Positions 36,001-45,493 of a DNA stretch of 64,000 nt are shown piece by piece. Where the stretch lies: the NCBI GenBank assembly GCA_024276675.1, contig JAJRWT010000063.1:215024-279023 (forward strand). The letters are read 5' to 3'. The position numbers and the translations under genes were made by a program. Source of the DNA: Myxococcota bacterium (GTDB lineage: Bacteria; Myxococcota_A; UBA796; JAFGLY01). A model generated the notes under the pieces. It did no database searches, had not been told where the DNA came from, and saw only the letters and a program-made list of their open reading frames with translations. How positions within the stretch are numbered: position 1 is the first letter of the stretch; each line of letters starts with the position of its first letter.

Positions 36001-36508
36001 GATCCTGGACATCGAGAAAGTACAGGTAGTCGAAGTACTCGCGTGTCCTGGCGTCTTCGGAGTACCTGCTGGGAACGGCCAGGAGCTGCCTGGATGGAAT
36101 CTCTGCAAGACTCCCCATGAAATGGGGCAGCTCCACCGCGTGGACGGCCAACTGGGAGCTGAGATTCAAGGGAATGCCCAGATCGAGGCTGGACCAGTCC
36201 ATGAACAGGACCGAACCGGAGCTGAAGTTCCTGAAAGAGTTGGAGTTGCTCACCGCCAGGTACATGTCCTGATCACGTTCCAAGAAGAGGATGTCGGCGG
36301 GACTGGCTATACAAGTACCAATGCCGATCTCACCATACTCATATTGGCCGTCGGGGTACTCGGCGCAGTCCCCCAGCCAGGGATCCTCCAGGTCCCGGAG
36401 ACAAGAGGGAGCTGCCATGGTGATCAACAGAATGGCGATGGACATGTTGCGTGGAGAGCTTCTCCGCATGGTCCAGACCGCTGCTCCAGCCTTGAAGAGC
36501 GAGTACAT
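33059..36508 (-). CDS. giant lipoprotein: GH43/DUF377-like repeats plus YVTN-like propeller
   Basis: About 1149 residues. A lipobox-like APSC ends the signal region at about Cys36 from ATG 36508 (AGGA upstream). A shorter start at 36469 would give a more normal signal peptide. The middle contains seven related segments of the five-bladed GH32/43/68 superfamily type, for example WRMYYSAYDGDYWSIGQAWS, LWYAGTDGERFNIGAATS, MWYGGFDGDTWAIGYAW and MYYAGHGDGLVQVGMATSDD. The C-terminal third (VLDVRDDSRSGFDDRNYLA, GDILLVTNFNDNSLAAYDLR) is a YVTN-like propeller. Part of the N-terminal region (DRWVLTWVDGTYYIWLPDED) resembles the module duplicated in the next gene. No catalytic acid can be asserted. Confidence 0.7.
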   Translation of the reverse strand: MYSLFKAGAAVWTMRRSSPRNMSIAILLITMAAPSCLRDLEDPWLGDCAEYPDGQYEYGEIGIGTCIASPADILFLERDQDMYLAVSNSNSFRNFSSGSVLFMDWSSLDLGIPLNLSSQLAVHAVELPHFMGSLAEIPSRQLLAVPSRYSEDARTREYFDYLYFLDVQDPMGAYEAPVAEDSASSIELESDPFPVVYDDSSGYLFVGNRTSHSISVLDALSDPIALLDANGDVGIGYERWQDVDSSGSRADFATLELMEDQQDYVLTDRWVLTWVDGTYYIWLPDEDGLRRSSSGGDGQWVESGFGSELAGFSSDVSEVLDPDYSYTSSLGPRMLFVSDGDIWGASSVDYLADWELDDEPLLEREEGRWDHEMGGPCAVQYDGYTWLFFDGTSKDGTAIGLAVSESGTDSFEMYSDSPILEPGGDHDAVDQADPFLLWDETADLWRMYYSAYDGDYWSIGQAWSEDLETWTVDDEPVLAPAGDAAAPVVAYSNGRFHIWISRRDQGDDRWYVATASSVDGSRWGDPEPMLEYPQDSVAASREPPGLAFYVQPSQAFSIEGEEAGLLSYQAEPGSTVESETFGWQLSLVAGELLDLDELGDYSDGGLGISAAVEYGGSIFLDVTDSGGVSRIARATWDGQDVVVSEEPVLYEGDAGSFDADGVSSPAVLDTGDGLVMYYAGHGDGLVQVGMATSDDGFTWTRSGESPVLEVGEDWESIGVYPGSVELLDDGSIRLWYAGTDGERFNIGAATSIDGWNFTRLAGQSDDWVFGTGSTGEWDDTSVRNPWVISTGDTIHMWYGGFDGDTWAIGYAWADPADLSFQRTYTDEEEAIPVLQGEVGLFDFGGVDRPVVLEDDDGWTMFYHGWDNSSFRPGLALALEPDVFYKNASIPTSGDWLAFSTRAGSDEVDSIPLDGFVDDFEVSGIGLTALYLDQDRGFLYVASKRQPYIVVLDVRDDSRSGFDDRNYLAIEAVLPVDTGSGGVGFRSMTMVPGSDYLFALNDSPEGVYLLDVAQVLDDDEDDLLYDTVVGWLPASRGAERDLGEDTVVSAGPTGMDYLPGGDILLVTNFNDNSLAAYDLRMGPYGQLVGEIPFMCENPSTVRVTPDGKLAVVVCFEGDVEENLVNSQLAIVDVDPESDTWLEVLTWIANQ

Positions 36509-36697
36509 CTGTTTTTCCTGACCTGCGAGTGTTGTTGGGCCAGTGCCATGGCCCCAGGACGTTCCGATACAATACCCCGGGGATCGCAAAACCTTCCCGG
36601 CAAAGAGCCCCGAGGCCTCACCAAAGAACCGCTCCTGTCCTGGTATTCTTCAAAATCTCAACCATTCCCCGAAGGGCATGGCAAGAATCCCGGGGGG

Positions 36698-37192
36698 TTA
36701 CATGTCGCCGCGTTTCAAACCGGAAAAAGACAGCTCGGCGTAGCCCCTCCCACCTGCTCCAGTGGCTGGAAAGCGGATCTCCAGCTTGCTCTCGGGGCGC
36801 TGTACAGACTGGCAGACCACGTTTATCACCACGGGCTCTTCTCCTTCCACGCGGAAACGTAGACTGTCCACCTGCACGTCGTCCGGGCTGTCGCATTCCA
36901 TCCACAGCACCTCGTCGGCCCGCAGCATGAGCCTGCTGAAGTCCACCAGGGGGCGGTAGCCGGTTTTTGCCTGCATACCGATGGTGAGATGGAGATCCCA
37001 GCCCTGGACGGGATCGTGGTAGAGTTGTGCCTTGACGGCGGTCAAGGTGAGCTTTTCCAGCCAGATATCGCTTTCCGGAAGGGTTTCCAGGTCGTAGTAG
37101 CCGGCAGGCCACATGCAGGCGCCGGGCAGGGTGCCCGAAACGCCCAACACCAGGGCGAGGAGAAGCCCTTTCCAGCGAGACCCGGGTAACAT
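36698..37192 (-). CDS. small lipoprotein of unknown function coupled to ppdK
   Basis: 164 residues with signal peptide and lipobox LPGAC (Cys26). The mature part looks like an all-beta domain (YDLETLPESDIWLEKLTLT, LHLTIGMQAKTGYRPLVDF, VQVDSLRFRVEGEEPVVINV). I do not recognise the family. The ATG shares its first base with the last base of the ppdK stop (TGATG), so it is probably translated by coupling from ppdK. There is no obvious functional link to that enzyme. Confidence 0.75.
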   Translation of the reverse strand: MLPGSRWKGLLLALVLGVSGTLPGACMWPAGYYDLETLPESDIWLEKLTLTAVKAQLYHDPVQGWDLHLTIGMQAKTGYRPLVDFSRLMLRADEVLWMECDSPDDVQVDSLRFRVEGEEPVVINVVCQSVQRPESKLEIRFPATGAGGRGYAELSFSGLKRGDM

Positions 37193-40008
37193 CAGGAGCC
37201 TTCCTCCAACAGCACGGCGTGGGCGGCAGCGAGCCTGGCAATGGGCACACGGAAGGGCGAGCAGCTCACATAGTCGAAGCCCAGTCCATGGCAGAACTGC
37301 ACGGAGGACGGGTCTCCGCCGTGCTCGCCGCAGATCCCCACTTTGAGGTCTGGCCGGGTCGCTCTCCCCCCACTGGTGCCTATGCGCAGAAGCTCACCCA
37401 CCCCTTCCTGGTCAAGTACCTGGAAGGGATCGTTCGGGTAGATCTTGAGCTTCTGGTAGGCAGGCACGAAGCGACCCATGTCGTCACGGGAAATACCGTA
37501 GGTTGTCTGTGTGAGATCGTTTGTGCCAAAGGAGAAGAAATCAGCGTGGCGGGCGATCTTGTGGGCGGTGAGAGCAGCACGGGGAAGCTCGATCATGGTG
37601 CCCACCAGGAAGGGAAAGGTCACGCCCTTCTCGGTCTGTACCGTCCTGGCAGCGCGCATCACGATTTCCCTCTGAAGTTCCAGCTCCTTCTCGTGCCCCA
37701 CCAATGGTATCATGATCTCGGGATGTACGTCGATTCCCCGCTGAATACAGTTGGCCGCCGCCTCGAAGATCGCCCTGGCCTGCATCTGGGTGATCTCTGG
37801 AAACACGATGCCCAGCCGGCAGCCCCGATGCCCCAACATCGGGTTGGATTCATGCAGATCATCCACCACCGACTTGAGATGGTCGAAGCTGTGGCCCATG
37901 GATTCCGCAAGCTCGCGGATTTCGTCGTCGTCGTGGGGAAGAAACTCGTGGAGGGGGGGATCCAGCGTGCGGATGGTGACCGGCAGGCCGTCCATCACTT
38001 CGAAGATGCCTTCGAAGTCGCCACGCTGCATGGGGAGAAGCTTGTCCAGGGCTCGCCTGCGATCCGCTGGGTTCGTGGCCAGGATCATCTCCCTGACGGC
38101 GTCGATCCTGTCCCCCTCGAAGAACATGTGCTCCGTGCGACACAGCCCTATGCCCTGGGCGCCGAAGGCACGTGCGTTCCTGCACTGGTCCGGCTGGTCT
38201 GCGTTGGTGCGTACCCCCAGGCGCCTGATGTCGTCAGCCCAGCTCATGAGCTTGGAGTACTGCTGGAAGATCCTGGACTGCTCCGGTGGAAGGGTGCCCT
38301 CGATGAGCACCTGCAGAACATCTGATGGCTGCGTGTGAATGGAACCCTGGAAGACTTCGCCCGTGGTTCCATCCAGGCTGAGGTAGTCGCCTTCCCGGAT
38401 CACCCGATCATCCACCAGGATTTCAGCCCTGGCGTAGTCGATGTCCAGCGCTCCACAACCGGCAACACAGACCTTGCCCATCTGGCGAGCCACCAACGCA
38501 GCGTGGGAGGTCATGCCTCCGCGGGCGGTGAGTATGCCCTCGGCCGCGTCCATACCGCGGATGTCTTCAGGGGAGGTCTCGGTACGCACCAGGATAATCT
38601 TGTCCCAGAGAATGCCGGAAACAGTCTTGCCCTGTTCCGCGGCTGCCTTGCGAAGCTCGGCGTCCTCGGCGTTGAAGACCACTCTGCCCGTGGCGGCTCC
38701 CGGACCCGCGTTGAGGCCTCGGGCCAGGAGCCGACCTTCTTTTATGGCGGCGTTCTTTTCGCTGGTCTTGAAGATGGGCCGCAGGAGCTGGTTCAGGCCT
38801 TCGGGGTCCACCCGCAGGAGAGCCTGTTCCTTGCTGATCAAGCCTTCTTCCACCATTTCTACAGCGATGCGGAAGGCGGCAAAGGCGGTGCGCTTGCCGG
38901 TGCGGGTCTGGAGCATCCACAGGCGCCCGTTCTGGATGGTGAACTCGATGTCCTGCATGTCCAGGTAATGGGCTTCGAGACGATGGTAGATGTCTACGAG
39001 CTGCCGGTAGACATCGGGCATGTACTCTTCCAGGGAGGGGAACTTTTCGCGCCGGGTCTGTTGGTCCACTCCTGCGTTCCCGGCCCAGGCCATGGACCCT
39101 TCCAGGGTGACCTGCTGAGGGGTACGAATGCCGGCCACTACGTCTTCGCCCTGGGCATTGATGAGGTATTCTCCGAAGAAGCGCTTTTCGCCGGTCGCCG
39201 GGTCGCGGGTGAACGCCACTCCGGTGGCGCAGTCATCGCCCATGTTGCCGAATACCATGGCCTGCACATTGACCGCCGTTCCCATGTCGTCGGGGATGCC
39301 GTTCATCTCGCGATACTTCCTGGCACGATCATTGTTCCAGGACTCGAACACCGCCTTGATGGCCCCGAAAAGCTGCTCATTGGGATCCTGCGGGAAACTC
39401 TGCCCTGTTTGCTCCACGATGGCCTGCTTGAACTCGGCCACGACCTGCTTCCAATCCCGGACCCCCAGATCCGTGTCCAGCTCTACGCCGAGTTGCTTTT
39501 TCTTGTTTTCGAGGATCAGGTCGAAGGGATCATGGGCTTTCTTGTCCTGGGGCTTCATTCCCAGCACGACATCGCCATACATGGCCACCAGGCGGCGGTA
39601 GGAGTCCCATGCAAATCGCTCATTGCCGGCGATTTCTGCCAGCCGAAGCACCATCTGATCGTTGAGACCCAGGTTGAGGACCGTGTCCATCATGCCGGGC
39701 ATGGAGAGCGGGGCACCGCTTCGGACGGAGAGGAAAAGCGGCGAGCTGGGATCTCCGAAACGCAGGCCCATCACCTCTTCCACGTGGGCCAGATGCTGCG
39801 TAATCTCCCGTTCCACCCCCCCAGGCAGGCCTCCGTGCTTGAAAAACTCGTGGCAGGTCTCGGTGGTGATGGTGAAGCCCGGCGGTACGGGCATGCCAAG
39901 GAGGTTCATCTCGGCCAGGTTGGCTCCCTTGCCGCCCAGGAGGGCTTTCTGATCACTCCCTCCGTCTGCCGTTCCATCTCCAAAAAAATAGACCATCTTT
40001 CTTGACAT
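37192..40008 (-). CDS. ppdK: pyruvate, phosphate dikinase
   Basis: 938-residue enzyme interconverting pyruvate, ATP and Pi with PEP, AMP and PPi. It has the N-terminal ATP-grasp nucleotide domain ([39 protein letters not shown]). The phosphohistidine swivel domain carries the intact [19 protein letters not shown] motif. The C-terminal TIM-barrel PEP-binding domain has [34 protein letters not shown] and the C-terminal [13 protein letters not shown] segment. GAGG eight bases before the ATG supports the start. Alongside nifJ in this window it suggests glycolysis or gluconeogenesis routed through PPDK. An RNA or promoter in the 158-base gap to glyS could not be identified. Confidence 0.98.
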   Translation of the reverse strand: MSRKMVYFFGDGTADGGSDQKALLGGKGANLAEMNLLGMPVPPGFTITTETCHEFFKHGGLPGGVEREITQHLAHVEEVMGLRFGDPSSPLFLSVRSGAPLSMPGMMDTVLNLGLNDQMVLRLAEIAGNERFAWDSYRRLVAMYGDVVLGMKPQDKKAHDPFDLILENKKKQLGVELDTDLGVRDWKQVVAEFKQAIVEQTGQSFPQDPNEQLFGAIKAVFESWNNDRARKYREMNGIPDDMGTAVNVQAMVFGNMGDDCATGVAFTRDPATGEKRFFGEYLINAQGEDVVAGIRTPQQVTLEGSMAWAGNAGVDQQTRREKFPSLEEYMPDVYRQLVDIYHRLEAHYLDMQDIEFTIQNGRLWMLQTRTGKRTAFAAFRIAVEMVEEGLISKEQALLRVDPEGLNQLLRPIFKTSEKNAAIKEGRLLARGLNAGPGAATGRVVFNAEDAELRKAAAEQGKTVSGILWDKIILVRTETSPEDIRGMDAAEGILTARGGMTSHAALVARQMGKVCVAGCGALDIDYARAEILVDDRVIREGDYLSLDGTTGEVFQGSIHTQPSDVLQVLIEGTLPPEQSRIFQQYSKLMSWADDIRRLGVRTNADQPDQCRNARAFGAQGIGLCRTEHMFFEGDRIDAVREMILATNPADRRRALDKLLPMQRGDFEGIFEVMDGLPVTIRTLDPPLHEFLPHDDDEIRELAESMGHSFDHLKSVVDDLHESNPMLGHRGCRLGIVFPEITQMQARAIFEAAANCIQRGIDVHPEIMIPLVGHEKELELQREIVMRAARTVQTEKGVTFPFLVGTMIELPRAALTAHKIARHADFFSFGTNDLTQTTYGISRDDMGRFVPAYQKLKIYPNDPFQVLDQEGVGELLRIGTSGGRATRPDLKVGICGEHGGDPSSVQFCHGLGFDYVSCSPFRVPIARLAAAHAVLLEEGS

Positions 40009-40166
40009 GTTCTAAACCTCGTTTGTGGCGCCCGCCCTGGAGGCACTGGCTCCATGTGATTGTCTTCCTGGTTGTCTATCGCGTTGCTTGCCCGTCGTCT
40101 CGCAGGTCCGCAAACCGGAGCCACGGAAAAGGGAGCCATCGGAAAAAACATACTGAAAAGACACGT

Positions 40167-42248
40167 TCACCGCATATTTGCCGCGGCTCCTGTAGCGGCG
40201 GACAAGTGGGTGAAGTCCGCCACGGTCCCAAAAAGCTGGGCAACCCCCCGCAGAAGACCCAGCCTGTTCCGTCGGATGCGGGGATCGTCGACCATGACCA
40301 GAACCTGGTCGAAAAGCGCATCCACCGGGCCCTTCAGCTCGGTCATGAGGGTCAGCGCCCCCTCGAAGTCCCGTTCTTCCAGCAGGCTCCGTACACGCCC
40401 TCCCAGCTCATCCAGGGCTCGATGAAGGTTCCGCTCGGCTTCGTGCTGAAAAAGCTCCACATCGTATCGTGATGACGAGTGCTCCCTGGTGAGACCCATG
40501 ACCCTCCTGAAAGTAATGCGCAAGGGCTCGAAGGTGGGCGTGGCGGAGAGCTTTTCCAGGGCCAGCACCCTCTGTTGGAGGCTGCGGGGTTCATCGCCAC
40601 CGGCGGCCAGGACTGCATCCACTACCTGGGTCGAATGCCCCTCGGAGAGCAACTGTGCCCGGAAACGCGACAAGACAAAGTCCTGTAGCTGCTCCGATAG
40701 AGCGGAAAGATCCTGGCTTGCAGCACCCTGGTGGAGTTCCAGGGCCGCCATGAGCAGATTCTGTAGATGGAGCCGGGCGGGCATGGCCCGCACAATGGCC
40801 ACCAGGCCGTTGGCTGCCCGCCGCAGCCCCTGGGGATCGGCACTGCCCCTGGGAGCCAGGCCCACGGCAAAGCAGCCGCAAAGTGTATCCAGACGATCAG
40901 CAAGGGCCAGCGCACGACCCTCGGCGCTACGGGGAATGGCATCGCCGGAGAAACGGGGGAGATAGTGCTGTTCGATGGCGTCGGCCACCACGGGGGACTC
41001 GCCCTGGTGCAGGGCGTAGAGCTTTCCGGCATGGCCCTGCAGCTCCGGAAACTCGCCCACCATCTGGCTGGCAAGGTCCGCCTTGCACAGTGAGGCCGCC
41101 CGCACGACCGCTGCTTCGTCGGCTCCCAGCAATGGAGATAGCCAGCCTACCAGGTGCTTCAAACGATCCACCCTCTGGGCCATGGTGCCCAATCCACGAA
41201 CCCACTCCATTCGCAGCAGCTCGCGGCCGTGCTGTTCCAGGGGCACGCGCCTGTCCTCGTCGTAGCAAAAACGGGCGTCCTTGAAACGAGCAGCCAGCAC
41301 ACGGGCGTTCCCACGAGCCACCACCCGGGGATCCGCGTCGGGGTTGTTCCCCACCACCAGGAAGACGTTGGCCAGTTGCCCCGAGTCGTTCCTGGTGGGA
41401 AATATCCGCTGGTGAACCTTCATGGTTTCCACCAGCAACCTGGGAGGAAGCTCCAGGAATTCCGGATCCAGGATTCCGGCATTCACAACCGGCCATTCCA
41501 CCAGGTCCGCCACCTCCAGCAGCAGGTCGTCCATGAGAAGGGGTTCCACACCCAGCGCCGAGGCCTGCTGGTGGAGATGGTGCACAATCCGCCGGGCTCG
41601 CTCGTGGGGGTCGGCCATGACGAAGCGCTGCTCCAGGTTTTCGAGCCAGTCAAGCGCCGCTCGCACCGCGAAGGGCTCCGGCCTCTGCCGGTGCCCTCGG
41701 GAGCTGGCCGACGAGGCTATCCCCGCCACGGTGGCCGGGATCACCGAGCCATCCAGCAACGCGCAAACCCAGTGGATGGGACGCGCCCAACGGGCCGGCC
41801 CCGAACCCCATCGCATGGTCCTGGGAAAGGGAATGCCCAGGATGAGCGACTCCAGGCGCGACGCCAGGAGGTCCATGGTTGACTCACCCCCCTCCCATAG
41901 CCGGAGGCCCACCACGGGCCCCCTGGGGCCCTGGACGATCTCCAGGTCTTCGACAGCCACGCCGCGGCCCCTGGCGAAGCCAATGGCCGCCTTACCCGGT
42001 TTGCCATCGGGAAACGCCACCGCCGCCGGTGGACCGGTGATGAGGCGTCGCCTGCCAGGGCTGGACAGGGCCACGTCGTCGATGGCCACGGCAAGGCGTC
42101 GGGGGGTACTCCACGTACGCGCCTCTCCCCGGGGGATGCCCTGGAGGAGCTTCTCCAGGCCGGCGGCGAGGCTTTCTGCGGCGCCGATCTGCCAGCCAGC
42201 GGGAAGTTCCTCACATCCCACCTCGATGAAAAGCTGACCTGTGTTCAT
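40167..42248 (-). CDS. glyS: glycyl-tRNA synthetase beta subunit
   Basis: 693 residues, the family length. The N-terminus MNTGQLFIEVGCEELPAGW is the diagnostic start. Later landmarks are the GSGPARWARPIHWVCALLDG stretch, RIFPTRNDSGQLANVFLVVGN, RFKDARFCYDEDR and the C-terminal anticodon-binding-like helices. The beta subunit recognises tRNA-Gly and works as an alpha2beta2 complex with GlyQ. GGAG five bases before the ATG supports the start. glyQ lies 42 bases upstream on the same strand, in the standard order. Confidence 0.98.
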   Translation of the reverse strand: MNTGQLFIEVGCEELPAGWQIGAAESLAAGLEKLLQGIPRGEARTWSTPRRLAVAIDDVALSSPGRRRLITGPPAAVAFPDGKPGKAAIGFARGRGVAVEDLEIVQGPRGPVVGLRLWEGGESTMDLLASRLESLILGIPFPRTMRWGSGPARWARPIHWVCALLDGSVIPATVAGIASSASSRGHRQRPEPFAVRAALDWLENLEQRFVMADPHERARRIVHHLHQQASALGVEPLLMDDLLLEVADLVEWPVVNAGILDPEFLELPPRLLVETMKVHQRIFPTRNDSGQLANVFLVVGNNPDADPRVVARGNARVLAARFKDARFCYDEDRRVPLEQHGRELLRMEWVRGLGTMAQRVDRLKHLVGWLSPLLGADEAAVVRAASLCKADLASQMVGEFPELQGHAGKLYALHQGESPVVADAIEQHYLPRFSGDAIPRSAEGRALALADRLDTLCGCFAVGLAPRGSADPQGLRRAANGLVAIVRAMPARLHLQNLLMAALELHQGAASQDLSALSEQLQDFVLSRFRAQLLSEGHSTQVVDAVLAAGGDEPRSLQQRVLALEKLSATPTFEPLRITFRRVMGLTREHSSSRYDVELFQHEAERNLHRALDELGGRVRSLLEERDFEGALTLMTELKGPVDALFDQVLVMVDDPRIRRNRLGLLRGVAQLFGTVADFTHLSAATGAAANMR

Positions 42249-42290
42249 TGGTTCTCCGTGGGAGCTGTGTTTCGTGACCGAGGCAATGCC

Positions 42291-43163
42291 TCAACGGCCT
42301 TCAGCAGGAGGGACTCGCAACCAGGCCGCGGCGCAGCGGCAGGCAAGGTCACGGATCCGGCTTATGTATCGGGCCCTTTCGGCAACGCTTATGGCGCCCC
42401 TCGCTTCCAGGAGATTGAAGACGTGGCTGGTCTTGATGCAATGGTCATAGGCCGGCAGGGCCAGACCTTCGCCGGACAGGCGCCTGCATTCGTCGAAATG
42501 GCGCTGGAACAAGTCGTGCAAGGTGTCCGTGCTGGCCAGTTCGAACCCGTAGCGGCTCTGCTCCACCTCGTTGCGGTGAAAGATCTCCCGGTAGCTCACC
42601 CCCTCCACCCAGGTGAGATCGTAGACGTCGTCCACACCCTGCAGGTACATGGCCAGGCGCTCCAGGCCATAGGTGAGTTCGACAGGAATGGGAGCCAGGT
42701 CCAAGCCGCCGCATTGCTGGAAATAGGTGAACTGCGTGACCTCCATTCCATCCAGCCAGACCTCCCAACCAAGCCCCCAGGCACCAAGGGTAGGGCTTTC
42801 CCAGTCATCTTCCACGAAACGCACATCGTGACGATCCAGCTCGATTCCGATGGCTCGCAAGCTGCCTAGGTACAGATCCTGTACATCGGCCGGAGATGGT
42901 TTTAGGATCACCTGGAGTTGATAGTAGTGTCCCAGGCGGTTGGGGTTTTCGCCATAACGGGCATCGCCGGGACGCCTGCAGGGCTGGACGTAGACACATC
43001 GCCAGGGATGGGGCCCCAGGGAACGAAGAAAGGTGGCGGGATGAAAGGTACCGGCTCCTACCTCCAGGTCCAGGGGTTGCAGGATCACACAACCCTTCCC
43101 GCCCCAGTAGTCCAACAGGCTCATGATCAGATCCTGGAAAGTCGAAGAGCTGCCAGCAGCCAT
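42291..43163 (-). CDS. glyQ: glycyl-tRNA synthetase alpha subunit
   Basis: 290-residue catalytic subunit activating glycine with ATP. The class II motifs are clear: [60 protein letters not shown] and [20 protein letters not shown]. Length is usual for the alpha subunit. A GGAGG box eight bases upstream of the ATG fits. It is the first gene of the glyQ-glyS pair. The 201 bases to the divergent membrane-protein gene must hold its promoter; no T-box was recognised. Confidence 0.98.
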   Translation of the reverse strand: MAAGSSSTFQDLIMSLLDYWGGKGCVILQPLDLEVGAGTFHPATFLRSLGPHPWRCVYVQPCRRPGDARYGENPNRLGHYYQLQVILKPSPADVQDLYLGSLRAIGIELDRHDVRFVEDDWESPTLGAWGLGWEVWLDGMEVTQFTYFQQCGGLDLAPIPVELTYGLERLAMYLQGVDDVYDLTWVEGVSYREIFHRNEVEQSRYGFELASTDTLHDLFQRHFDECRRLSGEGLALPAYDHCIKTSHVFNLLEARGAISVAERARYISRIRDLACRCAAAWLRVPPAEGR

Positions 43164-43364
43164 CTGTCAAGCCTCCGTGGGTGCTCGACCATCACACACC
43201 CATCCTGTGGTCCACGATTCCACAGCGCCATGATGCGCGGTGGCAAATCGCGTCGGACCTGCTATTCCACGGATGAGAATATGCAAGTTCCACGGCTCTG
43301 AAATACCCGCCCGACATGCGATGGGAAGACCCGTTGGCCAAACCCCCGAGCCCGCGAGGCAAAA

Positions 43365-43727
43365 ATGCCTGCCCACAAAAGACCCCGCCCATGGCTGGCT
43401 TTCGTGCTGAACCTCCTCCCGTTTCCCGGCGGCCTCGGCTACCTCTACCTCGCCCAAAGGCGGAAGGGCCTGCTGTCGATGCTGCTGTTGACGGCCATAC
43501 AGCTCCTGAACCTGCTGGGCAGCTTCCAGGAAATATGGATCATCGCCGCGCTCTGCTATCCCACGGCCTTCGTGTTCCAGTTGCTCACTGCCGAAGATGC
43601 CCTGCAGGTTGCAAGGGAACGGATCGCTGGTCGCGGGAACGATCCCCTCCGAATCACCGTGCCGACCCTTGCCTGGCTGGCGGGAACCCAGGACCGAGAC
43701 GCCGCCAGGGGGGAGCCAGGGCAGTGA
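43365..43727 (+). CDS. small membrane protein of unknown function
   Basis: 120 residues. Two hydrophobic segments (WLAFVLNLLPFPGGLGYLYLA and LLSMLLLTAIQLLNLLG, with a further IIAALCYPTAFVFQLL) flank a short basic loop AQRRKG. This is the layout of small TM2-like proteins. The C-terminal 40 residues are soluble. GAGG five bases before the ATG supports the start. It is divergent from glyQ and convergent with the next lipoprotein. Confidence 0.72.
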   Translation: MPAHKRPRPWLAFVLNLLPFPGGLGYLYLAQRRKGLLSMLLLTAIQLLNLLGSFQEIWIIAALCYPTAFVFQLLTAEDALQVARERIAGRGNDPLRITVPTLAWLAGTQDRDAARGEPGQ

Positions 43728-43730
43728 ATC

Positions 43731-43746
43731 ACCCGCCGCTGCGGGT
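43731..43746. terminator. short perfect hairpin between convergent genes
   Basis: ACCCGC-CGCT-GCGGGT forms a six-base-pair stem four bases past the stop of the small membrane gene, in the 33-base gap to the convergent lipoprotein. There is no T run, so if it acts in termination it is not a classic intrinsic site. Confidence 0.25.
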
Positions 43747-43760
43747 ATCCACGGGCAGAA

Positions 43761-44522
43761 TCACTCCAGCAACATGGGATAGAACGGAGCCATGCCGTCG
43801 TCGGTCATGAAGACGTGGTAGGTAAAACTCCGTGAGATGTCGCACACGGCACCCGAAGGTTGATCCAGGTCGCCGCAAAGCACTACCAGGGTGATCTGGC
43901 CCGCGGGGAGCCCGAAGAAGGCAAAGCGACCGCTGGCCCCGGTGACCGTGGTGCCTTCATCGGCCGGCTGGCCGTCGTCGTCCAGGTAGCAGGCGTCGAA
44001 GGAGAGCCCGGATTCATCATAGGCGGTGATGCCGGCGTTGGTCACCAGCTCCAGGTCGGCGTAGGAAGCGTCGGTCGTGAAGAGCCTGGCTTCGCCCTCT
44101 ACGATGCCTCCGTCGTCGCCGGTGGCGCCATCGGCCGAGGCGCAATCGCCGAAGGTATCCACCAGGTCCTGCCGGTCCTGGGAGTCTTCCACCCAGAAGG
44201 CACCATCCCAGGCTTGAAGGTCTTCCAGGTAGACCTCTCCGGCGAACAAGGTGGTTTCGTGTTCGTCGCCGGAAAACTCCAGGAAGAGTTCCTGCGCCGG
44301 TGGTACCGTGACCGAGAAGGAACCGTCAGCGGCAGTCTGGGTCTGTGCACAGGGTTCCAGGTCGACGCAGCGAGCGCCAACGTCCAGGCCGGACACCGTG
44401 GAACCCTGGGCATAGGGGGCGTCGTAGACGGTGCCGGACAGGGTCACGGATGTGACGGGGTCGCAGGCGACCAGGGTGAAAACCAAGCCAAGCATCGGGA
44501 GAGAAGAGTTCATGTCGCTCAT
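43761..44522 (-). CDS. lipoprotein with carboxypeptidase-regulatory-like repeats
   Basis: 253 residues with signal peptide and lipobox TLVAC (Cys20 from ATG 44522). Two beta-sandwich segments resemble carboxypeptidase-regulatory domains: VTLSGTVYDAPYAQGSTVSG with AADGSFSVTVPPAQELFLEF, and GTTVTGASGRFAFFGLPAGQ with ITLVVLC. A negatively charged insertion separates them. The start ATG overlaps the stop of the preceding lipoprotein (ATGA), so they are coupled. An ATG three codons later is an alternative. An envelope structural or binding role is inferred; no enzyme motif. Confidence 0.75.
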   Translation of the reverse strand: MSDMNSSLPMLGLVFTLVACDPVTSVTLSGTVYDAPYAQGSTVSGLDVGARCVDLEPCAQTQTAADGSFSVTVPPAQELFLEFSGDEHETTLFAGEVYLEDLQAWDGAFWVEDSQDRQDLVDTFGDCASADGATGDDGGIVEGEARLFTTDASYADLELVTNAGITAYDESGLSFDACYLDDDGQPADEGTTVTGASGRFAFFGLPAGQITLVVLCGDLDQPSGAVCDISRSFTYHVFMTDDGMAPFYPMLLE

Positions 44523-45301
44523 TCCGTCGGGAGTGCCAGGTACCAGGCGTTCAACACCTCGCCGCCCCAGGCGGGGTAGGTCACCGAGAAAGAACGCCCG
44601 TCCTGCGCGACAACGCTCAAGACGATGTCACCAGGAGCAAGGTTGAAGGCAAAGAAATAGTCCACCTGTCCAGCAAGGGAATCCGAAAGCTGTTCCAGGT
44701 AGCCGTCGTCGGTGAGGGTGTAGAGGAATACGTCGGCCTGGACGCCGTCGCCATCCCACAGCTCTACGGTGGCACCGGCCCAGTCCCCCGGGGAATCGGG
44801 AGCGCCCCACATCCAGCAGATTTCGTCCGACAGTGGCTCCACCACCTGGCCTGTGACGGATTCGAAGTCTTCGAAGAAGCTCAACCAGGTGTCTTCGCTG
44901 TAGGCGAAGAGGGCACCGGTGTACCAGTACGCGGTCATGGCCGGGCTCCGAGTGCGCCAGAGCGAAGGCAGGAAGCCGTCGGCTGACAGGTGTATGGCCA
45001 GATCCGTGGAGGCAGGGACCTCCATTCGCCAATAGCCCTCGTAACTGTCGTAGGGTTGATCCGCCCAACCCACCGTCTGCCCGCCCATGTCCAGGATCTC
45101 CACGGAGCCATCGCTGAACAGGCCGTAGTCCTCGCCGGTGTAGGGACCATCCAGTATGTAGCCATACCAGTAGATCTCTTCATTGCCGGTATCGCCTGAG
45201 GATGAAAACCAGGTAAAGCTGTCGCAGCCCGCGGCAAAGGCCAACAGGAATGCTCCGGAATGTGTGGCGGCGAGGATACGTGTCTTCATGAGCGGATTCA
45301 T
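44519..45301 (-). CDS. lipoprotein of unknown function
   Basis: About 260 residues from ATG 45301. Another ATG, four codons later at 45289, gives the neater signal peptide MKTRILAATHSGAFLLAFAAGC. The lipobox is FAAGC (about Cys26). The mature part is acidic and aromatic-rich. It has segments typical of small beta-rich surface domains (ILDGPYTGEDYGLFSDGSVE, MEVPASTDLAIHLSADGFLP, AGATVELWDGDGVQADVFLY) and one CW pair. I do not recognise the family. It forms a two-gene coupled unit with the next lipoprotein. No Shine-Dalgarno is convincing for either start. Confidence 0.7.
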   Translation of the reverse strand: MNPLMKTRILAATHSGAFLLAFAAGCDSFTWFSSSGDTGNEEIYWYGYILDGPYTGEDYGLFSDGSVEILDMGGQTVGWADQPYDSYEGYWRMEVPASTDLAIHLSADGFLPSLWRTRSPAMTAYWYTGALFAYSEDTWLSFFEDFESVTGQVVEPLSDEICWMWGAPDSPGDWAGATVELWDGDGVQADVFLYTLTDDGYLEQLSDSLAGQVDYFFAFNLAPGDIVLSVVAQDGRSFSVTYPAWGGEVLNAWYLALPTE

Positions 45302-45493
45302 ATCACAAGAAGAACAGCCCTGGGTACGACTCTCCCGCAACGCCCCCGGACAAGACCTCGCGGAGACGCCGAGACGTAGAGATTGACCGCGTAGCCCACT
45401 GCCTTCCGGACCGGCTCGGCCCTCTGCGCATCTCGTCATCCCCCGCGACAGCCCCCCAGCGAGGCTCAGGCCCAGGTTCTGCAAACCGCCGGG

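Noticed and set aside
38335..40005. 556-codon plus-strand open frame opposite ppdK
   Set aside because: Antisense to a complete PPDK with the phosphohistidine motif.
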